Part shown: piece by piece, positions 1-5,139 of the stretch
How the letters are laid out: the number at the start of each line of letters is the position of its first letter
How positions within the stretch are numbered: position 1 is the stretch's first letter
Source: an uncultured Nocardiopsis sp.
GTDB lineage: Bacteria > Actinomycetota > Actinomycetes > Streptosporangiales > Streptosporangiaceae
Length of the DNA: 5,398 bases
NCBI GenBank assembly: GCA_937957845.1
Contig: CALGOD010000847.1
Coordinates: 1 to 5,398, forward strand
Direction: 5' to 3'
The notes under the pieces: generated by a model
Database searches by the model: none
Seen by the model: only the letters and a program-made list of their open reading frames with translations
What the model was told of the DNA's origin: nothing
Program-made: the position numbers and the translations under genes

Positions 1-1
1 G

Positions 2-562
2 ATCCCCATCGACCGCTCCGGCGGCAAGGCCAGCGAGGCGGCGCTGCGCACCGGCCTGAAGGTCCTCAAACGCGGGGATCTGCTGGGCATCTACCCCGAG
101 GGCACACGATCCCCCGACGGCAAGCTGTACCGGGGGCGTACCGGGGTGGCCCGGCTGGCACTGGAGTCCAAGGCACCGGTGGTGCCCATGGCGATGATCA
201 ACGTGGACAGGATCATGCCGCCCGGGCGTACCCTCCCCAAGCTCGGCATCCGCCCGAAGGTCAAGTTCGGCGAGCCCCTGGACTTCTCCCGCTACTACGG
301 CATGGAGAAGGATCCTCGTGTGCTGCGCGCCGTGACCGACGAGATCATGTACGCGCTCATGGAGCTGTCCGGTCAGGAGTACGTGGACCGCTACGCGCAG
401 TCGGTCAAGGCCGATCTGGAGGCCGAGGCCAAGGAGGCCCGGCGTGAGCAGAACGCCGACGACAAGGATCGCAGACGTGCCGAACGTGCTCGGCGCAAGG
501 AGGAGCGGCGGGCCCGCCGCGCGGAGAAGAAGCGTTCCAGGGGCGGCGAGCCCGAGAAATAG
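2..562 (+). CDS. plsC: 1-acyl-sn-glycerol-3-phosphate acyltransferase (PlsC family), 5'-truncated by window edge
   Basis: Transfers a fatty acyl group to lysophosphatidic acid to give phosphatidic acid, the precursor of membrane phospholipids; family members act at the inner face of the cytoplasmic membrane. The frame is open from base 2 and gives 186 residues before a TAG. Visible PlsC blocks in order: the block II end IPIDRSGG (fragment residues 1-8), block III YPEGTRSPDG (31-40) with the EGTRS phosphate-binding motif, then RGRTGVARLAL and block IV APVVPMAM (58-65). The block I catalytic HX4D motif lies before the window. The last 48 or so residues (139-186) form a charged tail rich in Arg, Lys, Glu and Ala, probably a helix or coiled coil, beyond the usual catalytic domain. 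A GTG at 146 is internal and not the start, because EGTRS lies upstream of it. It converges with the glucokinase gene. Specificity for lysophosphatidate rather than another acceptor is inferred from family membership only. Confidence 0.88.
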   Translation: MPIDRSGGKASEAALRTGLKVLKRGDLLGIYPEGTRSPDGKLYRGRTGVARLALESKAPVVPMAMINVDRIMPPGRTLPKLGIRPKVKFGEPLDFSRYYGMEKDPRVLRAVTDEIMYALMELSGQEYVDRYAQSVKADLEAEAKEARREQNADDKDRRRAERARRKEERRARRAEKKRSRGGEPEK

Positions 563-564
563 CG

Positions 565-630
565 GTACGGGTGGCGAGGCGAGGCCCGCGTGGTCGCACC
601 GGCCCCGCCCGTACGGCCCGTCCCGGCCGT
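565..630. terminator. candidate bidirectional terminator between plsC and glucokinase
   Basis: The 74-bp gap between two convergent genes can fold in two ways. Bases 565-574 (GTACGGGTGG) pair with 605-614 (CCGCCCGTAC) as a 10-bp stem with one G-T pair and a 30-base loop. Bases 613-618 (ACGGCC) pair perfectly with 625-630 (GGCCGT) around a 6-base loop, and this hairpin begins 6 bases after the glucokinase stop. The two share bases 613-614, so they compete at the edge. Neither has a U-tract, which is common for actinobacterial terminators. Function is inferred from position and base pairing. Confidence 0.4.
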
Positions 631-636
631 GCCCGA

Positions 637-1584
637 TCAATGGCGGGCGAGGTCACCGGCTCCGACGATGCCCGCGTCTCCCCCCAGTTCGGCCAGGCGC
701 ACATCGGCCAGACGACGACCGGGCCTGCCCGAGACGTGTCGCGTGAAGGAGTCGCGGACAGGGTCCAGCAGGATGGCCCCCGCGTCGGAGACCCCACCGC
801 CCAGAACGAAGCACTCGGGGTCGAGGATGGCGACAAGGTCGGCCAAGCCGACTCCGGCCCACTCTCCTACGGTGGCGAAGCAGTCCAGGGCCGCTCTGTC
901 CCCTTCGAGCGCGGCCTGGGTGATGACATGTCCCTGCACCTGTTCGACGACACCGTCGGCGAGCTTGAGCATGCGCTCGGCGGCCACTGGGTCGGTGCGT
1001 GCGCGGTCCTGTCCCTCGGCGACCAGAGCGCGGCCGCTGGCGTACTGTTCCCAGCACCCGTGGTTGCCACAGGGGCAACGGCGCCCGTAGGGGACCACCC
1101 GGTAGTGGCCCACCTCCGCCGCCACGCCGAAGCGTCCACGGTGCAGGGCGCCGTCGATGACCAGGCCGCCACCGATACCGGTGCCCAGGGTGATGCAGAC
1201 GATGTGGTCACTGCCGCGTCCGGCCCCGAACCTGGCCTCGGCCCAGGCGGCGGCGTTGGCGTCGTTCTCGATGACGACGGGCAGGCCCACGCTCTCCTGG
1301 AGACGCTCCTTGAGCGGCTCGTCGCGCAGACCGACGTTGACCGCGATCTGGACGGTCGCACGCTCCTCGTCCACGAAACCGGCCACACCGACGCCCACCG
1401 CCCCGATGTCCCCCGAGTCCCGCCTTCCGCGTAGTTCTTCGACGGCCCTGGCTACGGTGGCGGCCAGGCCCTGGGGGTCGTTGTTGGGGGTGGGGTACTT
1501 GACCTTGTCCAGGATCTGCCCGTCGCGGTCGACGACTCCGGCTGCGATCTTGGTGCCGCCGATGTCTACGCCGATGGTCAGCAT
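637..1584 (-). CDS. glk: ROK-family glucokinase (EC 2.7.1.2)
   Basis: Cytoplasmic ATP-dependent kinase converting glucose to glucose-6-phosphate for glycolysis and the pentose phosphate pathway. The 315-residue length is normal for ROK glucokinases. The N-terminal phosphate loop DIGGTK is at residues 7-12. ENDANAAAWAEA at 106-117 contains the expected catalytic base Asp108. TLGTGIGGG (132-140) is the second ATP-binding glycine motif. The ROK zinc site is complete: His160 in EVGH, then CPCGNHGCWE (170-179) with Cys170, Cys172 and Cys177. LGGGVS at 261-266 is the C-terminal nucleotide-binding segment. There is no N-terminal helix-turn-helix, so it is a kinase and not a ROK repressor such as NagC. 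The ATG at 1584 is preceded by AAGGAG (minus strand of 1592-1597) at 7 bases, which fixes the start. About 400 bp separate it from the next minus-strand gene, so it probably has its own promoter. Glucose as substrate, rather than another hexose, is inferred. In Streptomyces the orthologous GlkA also takes part in carbon catabolite repression. Confidence 0.92.
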   Translation of the reverse strand: MLTIGVDIGGTKIAAGVVDRDGQILDKVKYPTPNNDPQGLAATVARAVEELRGRRDSGDIGAVGVGVAGFVDEERATVQIAVNVGLRDEPLKERLQESVGLPVVIENDANAAAWAEARFGAGRGSDHIVCITLGTGIGGGLVIDGALHRGRFGVAAEVGHYRVVPYGRRCPCGNHGCWEQYASGRALVAEGQDRARTDPVAAERMLKLADGVVEQVQGHVITQAALEGDRAALDCFATVGEWAGVGLADLVAILDPECFVLGGGVSDAGAILLDPVRDSFTRHVSGRPGRRLADVRLAELGGDAGIVGAGDLARH

Positions 1585-1680
1585 GGGGCAGCTCCTTCGT
1601 ACTTACGCCCGAACTCTGACATAAGTCTTAAGGTTCATGGCTGAGATTTTCCATATGGGGGAAGCCCCTTGATTAAACCA
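1585..1680 (-). promoter_or_regulatory. probable promoter and ribosome-binding region of glucokinase
   Basis: This stretch is visibly richer in A and T than its surroundings and lies directly upstream of the glucokinase start. It holds the AAGGAG ribosome-binding site (minus strand, 1592-1597). ACTTA at 1601-1605 and TAAGT at 1622-1626 form a short inverted repeat with arms 21 bases apart, and CTTAAG (1627-1632) and CATATG (1652-1657) are small palindromes. GGGG (1657-1660) faces CCCC (1665-1668) across 4 bases. I cannot pick a convincing -35/-10 pair, so the promoter is inferred from composition and position only. Confidence 0.35.
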
Positions 1681-1765
1681 GGCCCGCACCACCCCCGACA
1701 CCCCCGCCCGTGCGGCGGCTCAGGACGCACAGGAAGAACCCCTCCGACCAAGCCGAGGAAGGAGG

Positions 1766-1824
1766 CCCGTGGGTGCCCTCACTGTGTTCTCCTTGAACCT
1801 CCGCTTCGCCTCGGCTCGGGCTCG
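1766..1824. repeat. 59-bp imperfect direct repeat, copy 1
   Basis: Matches 1906-1964 base for base without gaps, with six differences: at 1770, 1774, 1785, 1792, 1794 and 1811 against the positions 140 higher. That is 53 of 59 identical, and five of the six changes are transitions. The unit holds a conserved core GAACCTCCGCTTCGCC (copy 1 bases 1795-1810) and ends in CGGCTCGGGCTCG. The 140-bp offset is not a multiple of three, so the copies fall in different reading frames, which argues against a coding repeat. Confidence 0.85.
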
Positions 1825-1905
1825 GACGCCTGGAACACGGGAACCTTCGGCACCTACGCCGTGTTGGCTCGTACCTCGCAAACCCGCCTCCGGCACCTCC
1901 AGAAC

Positions 1906-1964
1906 CCCGCGGGCGCCCTCACTGAGTTCTCTTCGAACCTCCGCTTCGCCCCGGCTCGGGCTCG
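1906..1964. repeat. 59-bp imperfect direct repeat, copy 2
   Basis: Second copy of the unit at 1766-1824. It ends 21 bases beyond the 3' end of the unknown minus-strand gene (stop at 1986-1988). The bases just right of it, AGGTGTCCGAAGG (1965-1977), are complementary to CCTTCGGCACCT (1844-1855) apart from one extra T, so copy 2 sits inside a larger potential stem. The stem might act as a transcription terminator for that gene, but no U-tract supports this. Confidence 0.85.
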
Positions 1965-1985
1965 AGGTGTCCGAAGGAGCGGGTG

Positions 1986-2435
1986 CTAGTTCTCCACGGT
2001 GACCTGACGGTCGCCGTCGTCGCTCACACCACTTCGCCCGGACTCCCCGGCCCGTTCGGAGCCCTGCCCGGAGGCGTCCACACGGGTCTGCTCCAAGGAG
2101 TGCTCGACCACACTCCAGGTGCGGCCCAGGGCACCGGCCATCGCCAGGCCGGCCCGACCGAGGTGCCCGACCACCTCGGGAGCGGAGGAGCGCACGATGT
2201 CCAGTACCTCCTCCAACACGGGACGGCGCTGCTCCGACTCCAGCCGGATGGCCTCCTCCCACACGTCCCCCTTGCTCGGGGGAGGCGAGGTGACGGCGCT
2301 CACGCCACGGCGGACCCCGGCCGTCAACAGCTTGCGCTGGAGGTTGTCGACGAGCTTCAACGCCTCGTCGATGAGCTCTGGGCCCTCGCCCCTACCCTCG
2401 CCCGGGCCACCGTTGCGGCCGGCGTTCTCCGTCAT
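1986..2435 (-). CDS. conserved-looking small helical protein of unknown function upstream of glucokinase
   Basis: A 149-residue protein I cannot assign to a family with confidence. The ATG at 2435 has a strong ribosome-binding site, AGGAGG (minus strand of 2444-2449), 8 bases upstream, which supports a real gene over the overlapping plus-strand frame at 1983-2474. The N-terminus (1-19) is Gly/Glu-rich and likely disordered. Residues 20-49 (from ELIDEALKLVD) and 57-118 (from DVWEEAIRLE) look like amphipathic helices. The tail from about 119 is acidic, Ser/Gly-rich and probably disordered. There is no signal peptide and no clear membrane segment, although 89-104 is mildly hydrophobic. It is divergent from fadD and lies on the same strand as glucokinase, 401 bp upstream of it. 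In Streptomyces coelicolor the gene just upstream of glkA is SCO2127, reported to affect glucose kinase and catabolite repression. This may be a positional counterpart, possibly of the DUF5304 type, but I see no diagnostic motif. Confidence 0.72.
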   Translation of the reverse strand: MTENAGRNGGPGEGRGEGPELIDEALKLVDNLQRKLLTAGVRRGVSAVTSPPPSKGDVWEEAIRLESEQRRPVLEEVLDIVRSSAPEVVGHLGRAGLAMAGALGRTWSVVEHSLEQTRVDASGQGSERAGESGRSGVSDDGDRQVTVEN

Positions 2436-2487
2436 GTCGGCTTCCTCCTCACACCAGGTTCTGCTTCACGGTAACCGGCACCGAGGG

Positions 2488-2517
2488 AACCTAGGAGGCT
2501 TCTGGGGGCAGGATCAG
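2488..2517 (-). promoter_or_regulatory. candidate promoter for the unknown minus-strand gene
   Basis: On the minus strand a TAGGTT hexamer (2488-2493) fits the actinobacterial TAnnnT -10 pattern. CTGATC (2512-2517) lies 18 bases upstream as a weak -35, matching TTGACA at three of six positions. Transcription would begin near 2481 and leave a leader of about 45 bases before the ATG at 2435. Weak consensus, so low confidence. Confidence 0.25.
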
Positions 2518-2549
2518 GGAGGAACCAGGGTGGGACGCACGGCGACAGC

Positions 2550-2631
2550 GACAAAAACTGACAAATGCCATATACGCCACAAAGCCCCCACAAGATCCTT
2601 GATGTGCACAAAACCATGCCCTGCGTATAGT
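2550..2631 (+). promoter_or_regulatory. candidate promoter with TATAGT -10 box, upstream of fadD
   Basis: An AT-richer patch in the divergent region ends in TATAGT (2626-2631), a good -10 hexamer. TTGATG (2599-2604) resembles a -35 but is 21 bases away, longer than usual; TGTGCA (2603-2608) has better spacing but a poor match. TGTGCACA (2603-2610) is a perfect 8-bp palindrome that could be a protein site. GACA recurs at 2544, 2550 and 2560. Transcription would start near 2637, either giving fadD a leader of about 290 bases or a leaderless message for the frame starting at 2637. Confidence 0.4.
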
Positions 2632-2848
2632 CTCGCGTGCATACCGGGGGCGACCGGACCGCCACTTTCGCCCACGCGCCCGAGAGGGCCAAGGCGCCAC
2701 GCGCCCCGGAGGTCGGACGGAACCCGATCGACACACCCGAACCGACGCCCGTGCGCACACAGAAGGGAACAGAGAGTGGCGTACAGTGCTCTGGCCTCCC
2801 CTTATCAGCCCTGCCGGGTCACCGTTGGATACCGAACGACAACGTGTT

Positions 2849-2862
2849 CTACTCACGAGTAG
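2849..2862. promoter_or_regulatory. palindromic operator candidate upstream of fadD
   Basis: CTACTCACGAGTAG has two perfectly complementary 6-base arms around a central AC. It lies 64 bases before the fadD GTG. A TAnnnT hexamer, TAGGGT (2860-2865), overlaps its right end and another, TACGGT (2874-2879), is just downstream, so a bound protein could block a fadD-proximal promoter. The size and shape fit operators of TetR-family regulators, which often control fatty-acid genes in actinobacteria. No regulator gene is in the window, so its identity is unknown. Confidence 0.45.
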
Positions 2863-2915
2863 GGTTCTGTTGTTACGGTCATCACGTCCCCACTGTCAAA
2901 AACCCGTACACGTCC

Positions 2916-2920
2916 AGGAG
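2916..2920 (+). promoter_or_regulatory. fadD ribosome-binding site (decides GTG start at 2927)
   Basis: AGGAG lies 6 bases before the GTG at 2927. The frame is open further upstream to a GTG at 2786, but that start has no good Shine-Dalgarno sequence and would add 47 residues rich in Leu, Arg, Pro and Ser that do not resemble the family's N-terminus. It would also place the palindrome at 2849-2862 inside the coding region. Confidence 0.8.
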
Positions 2921-2926
2921 CACCAC

Positions 2927-4726
2927 GTGCGCGAATACAGCTCTCCCGCGAAGGTCGAGATCTCCGCAGACGCGCGGCTGACCGACACGCTCGTCGCGCG
3001 TGCGACCAGCGAGCCCAACGCCGTCGCCGCCCGCCGTCAGGAGTCCGGCCAGTGGCGCGACGTCACCGTCGCGGAGCTGCACGGTGACATCACCGCGTAC
3101 GCCAAGGCCCTGATCGACACCGGCATCGAACACGGTGACCGCGTCGCCCTGATGTCACGCACCCGCTACGAGTGGACCATCGTCGACTACGCCCTCTGGT
3201 CCATCGGTGCCGTGACCGTCCCGATCTACGAGACCTCCTCCGCCGAGCAGATCGAATGGATCCTGTCGGACTCCGGAGCCAAGGCCGCCTTCGTGGAGAC
3301 TCAGGCCCACGCCGAACGTCTGGAGTCGGTCCGGGACAAGACCCCCGAGCTCACGACGGTCTGGAGGTTCGACGGACCCGAGTTCGCCGAACTGCGCTCC
3401 GCCGGCGGTGACGTCAGCGACGAGACGCTGGAGAAGCGTCGCACCGCGGTCAAGGTCGACGACCTCGCCACCCTCATCTACACCTCGGGGACCACAGGCC
3501 GCCCCAAGGGCTGTGAGCTCACCCACCGCAACTTCCTGTTCATCGCCCGCGGCGCGATCGAGGGCCCGGCCCAGCAGGTCATGCAGGGCAAGGAGAACCC
3601 CTCCACTCTGCTGTTCCTGCCCCTGGCACACGTCTTCGCCCGTTTCGTCCAGGTCATGGTCATCGAGGCCAAGGCCATCCTGGGCCACTACCCCTCCACC
3701 GGCCCGGACCTGATGGAGCAGTTCTCCGTCTTCCGCCCGACCTTCCTGCTCGCGGTCCCCCGAGTATTCGAGAAGGTCTACACCAAGGCCGAGCAGAAGG
3801 CCTCGGCCGAGGGCAAGGGCAAGATCTTCAACGCCGCGGCCGAGACGGCCATCGCCTACAGCAAGGCCCTCGACAGCGGCAGGATCCCCTTCGGGCTCAA
3901 GCTCCGCCACGCGCTGTTCGGCAAGCTGGTCTACGGCAAGCTGCTCGCGGCGTTGGGTGGCAACGCCGACTACGCCGTTTCCGGCGGTTCCGCGCTGGGC
4001 GCACGCCTGGGCCACTTCTTCCGCGGCATCGGCTTCACCATCATCGAGGGCTACGGTCTGACCGAGAGCACGGCCCCCACCACGGTGAACAGCGCCGACT
4101 TCAACAAGATCGGCAGCGTGGGCCGGCCGCTGCCCGGCACCACGGTCAGGATCGACGACGACGGCGAGATCCTCCTCAAGGGCGACCACATCATGGTCGG
4201 CTACTGGAAGAACGAGAAGGCCACCAAGGAGGCCTTCACCGAGGACGGTTTCTACCGCACCGGCGACCTGGGTTCCCTGGACGAGGATGGTTTCCTGAGC
4301 GTCACCGGACGCAAGAAGGAGATCATCGTGACCGCGGGCGGCAAGAACGTCGCCCCGGCCGTCCTGGAGGACCGCATCCGCGCCCACCCCCTGGTGAGCC
4401 AGTGCATGGTGGTCGGCGACAACCGCAAGTTCATCGCCGCGCTGATCACGATCGACCCCGAGTCGTTCGTGCAGTGGAAGGAAGCCAACAACAAGACCGG
4501 CGAGATCGCGGACCTGACCGAGGATCCCGATCTGAACGCCGCCGTCCAGGAGGCCGTGGACAACGCCAACAACGCGGTGTCCAAGGCCGAGGGCATCAAG
4601 AAGTTCAAGATCCTGCCCAGCGACTTCACCGAGGAGAACGGTCAGATGACCGCCTCCCTGAAGGTCAAGCGCCACGTGGTCAGCAAGCAGTGGAGCGAGG
4701 AGATCGACGACATCTACGCGGGCTGA
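2927..4726 (+). CDS. long-chain fatty acid--CoA ligase (AMP-forming), FadD15-type
   Basis: Activates fatty acids with ATP to acyl-adenylates and then to acyl-CoA, for beta-oxidation or lipid synthesis; cytoplasmic or loosely membrane-associated. The protein has 599 residues, the usual length for this subfamily. Adenylate-forming motifs appear in order: the P-loop YTSGTTGRPKG (185-195), LPLAHVFAR (231-239), GYGLTES (375-381), YRTGDL (443-448) with the ribose-binding Asp447, and GRKKEIIVTAGGKNVAP (461-477) at the hinge to the C-terminal domain. The C-terminal TASLKVKR (575-582) holds the expected catalytic lysine, Lys579. There is no transmembrane segment and no fused domain. The GTG start is chosen from the AGGAG six bases upstream. 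The N-terminal REYSSPAKVEISADARLTD matches my recollection of Streptomyces homologues that begin with MREF. It is transcribed divergently from the small unknown gene and ends in a strong hairpin. A plsC-like gene nearby parallels the mycobacterial fadD15 neighbourhood. Chain-length preference cannot be read from the sequence. Confidence 0.93.
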   Translation: MREYSSPAKVEISADARLTDTLVARATSEPNAVAARRQESGQWRDVTVAELHGDITAYAKALIDTGIEHGDRVALMSRTRYEWTIVDYALWSIGAVTVPIYETSSAEQIEWILSDSGAKAAFVETQAHAERLESVRDKTPELTTVWRFDGPEFAELRSAGGDVSDETLEKRRTAVKVDDLATLIYTSGTTGRPKGCELTHRNFLFIARGAIEGPAQQVMQGKENPSTLLFLPLAHVFARFVQVMVIEAKAILGHYPSTGPDLMEQFSVFRPTFLLAVPRVFEKVYTKAEQKASAEGKGKIFNAAAETAIAYSKALDSGRIPFGLKLRHALFGKLVYGKLLAALGGNADYAVSGGSALGARLGHFFRGIGFTIIEGYGLTESTAPTTVNSADFNKIGSVGRPLPGTTVRIDDDGEILLKGDHIMVGYWKNEKATKEAFTEDGFYRTGDLGSLDEDGFLSVTGRKKEIIVTAGGKNVAPAVLEDRIRAHPLVSQCMVVGDNRKFIAALITIDPESFVQWKEANNKTGEIADLTEDPDLNAAVQEAVDNANNAVSKAEGIKKFKILPSDFTEENGQMTASLKVKRHVVSKQWSEEIDDIYAG

Positions 4727-4748
4727 GGTCCACGAGCGCACCGACGTT

Positions 4749-4783
4749 GAAGGCCGGTCACCCTTGCGGGGTGACCGGCCTTC
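4749..4783 (+). terminator. strong rho-independent-like terminator of fadD
   Basis: Perfect 15-bp stem: 4749-4763 pairs with 4769-4783 around a 5-base loop (TTGCG). It begins 22 bases after the fadD stop codon. The stem core is GGCCGGTCACCC. There is no downstream T-run, as is usual in high-GC actinobacteria. Confidence 0.85.
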
Positions 4784-5045
4784 GCCGTCCCTTCGGCGCT
4801 CCCCCACCGTCGACGTCCGCACGCGGTGGTGGGAGGCACCGTCGTGGTCCCTCCCCACGATGAGGGAGCCAGCGCAAGGCCGCCCCGCTTCCCTCGTCCA
4901 GAACACGTACGACGGACCCGAGCCCCGAGACGTCGAACGCCTCGCGGGCCCTTCTCCTGGACCGTCGGGCGGGGGACACGGCGGTCGCGTCGACGACGTC
5001 CACGGGGCGAGGCCACACCCGCACACGGGCAGGGTCGCGAAAGCG

Positions 5046-5079
5046 GACGGACCCGACCGCGTTCGCGGTCGGGTCCGTC
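5046..5079 (-). terminator. perfect 15-bp hairpin, second terminator for rightmost gene
   Basis: Bases 5046-5060 (GACGGACCCGACCGC) pair perfectly with 5065-5079 around a 4-base loop. It lies about 60 bases past the stop of the minus-strand gene and behind the nearer hairpin at 5106-5132, so it would act as a back-up. Being symmetric it could also stop any read-through from fadD. No U-tract follows on either strand. Confidence 0.7.
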
Positions 5080-5105
5080 AACGGCGTGGTGGACGCCCAG
5101 GGGTG

Positions 5106-5132
5106 CTCCAGGCCCGTCTGCGGGCCCTGGAG
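5106..5132 (-). terminator. hairpin just after the rightmost gene's stop codon
   Basis: Bases 5106-5116 (CTCCAGGCCCG) pair with 5121-5132 as an 11-bp stem with one bulged C (5127) and a TCTG loop. It starts 7 bases after the stop codon (5140-5142) on the minus strand. Position and stability fit the primary terminator of that gene. Confidence 0.6.
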
Positions 5133-5139
5133 GCCTCCC

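Larger units (their letters stand above)
1681..1985. other. gene-free stretch carrying the direct repeat
   Basis: Lies between the glucokinase promoter region and the stop of the next minus-strand gene. Besides the two repeat copies it contains unique spacer (1825-1905) with no recognisable motif. Several overlapping open frames cross it, but they have no credible ribosome-binding sites and read low-complexity Arg/Ser/Pro-rich peptides; I treat them as chance. There is no transposase, terminal inverted repeat with target duplication, or tRNA. Confidence 0.6.
4727..5139. other. 413-bp convergent intergenic region
   Basis: Sits between the end of fadD and the end of the rightmost minus-strand gene. 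It holds the fadD terminator (4749-4783) and two further hairpins (5046-5079 and 5106-5132). The middle, about 4785-5045, contains only a short CCACCG/CGGTGG inverted repeat near 4804-4828 and no convincing gene. Open frames cross both strands but run through the hairpins and lack ribosome-binding sites. Confidence 0.6.

Noticed and set aside
571..1434. Long plus-strand open frame (287 codons) opposite glucokinase
   Set aside because: It is antisense to a complete ROK kinase with all motifs. Long antisense frames are expected where codons end in G or C. It has no ribosome-binding site and no recognisable domain.
1681..1985. CRISPR array or insertion sequence around the direct repeats
   Set aside because: Only two copies are present, the unit is too long for a CRISPR repeat, the copies are imperfect, and there is no cas gene, transposase or target-site duplication.
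1720..2262. Minus-strand frame of 180 codons spanning both direct-repeat copies
   Set aside because: The copies are 140 bp apart and so read in different frames. The frame overlaps the better-supported minus-strand gene at 1986-2435 in another phase, and its start has no ribosome-binding site.
1983..2474. Plus-strand frame of 163 codons opposite the small unknown gene
   Set aside because: The minus-strand frame has an AGGAGG eight bases before its ATG and a protein-like helical composition. The plus frame lacks a comparable site and starts inside the minus gene's stop region.
2786..2926. Upstream GTG at 2786 as the start of fadD
   Set aside because: It has no good ribosome-binding site, and the extra 47 residues are unlike family N-termini. 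The GTG at 2927 has AGGAG six bases upstream.
2640..2926. Riboswitch in the fadD leader
   Set aside because: I see no conserved riboswitch core that I recognise, and no terminator or anti-terminator pair before the start.
3155..5026. Very long minus-strand open frame (623 codons) opposite fadD
   Set aside because: It mirrors the fadD coding sequence, runs through the fadD terminator, and its product is a Gly/Val/Asp/Leu-rich shadow with no motif. The fadD frame carries all the adenylation motifs.
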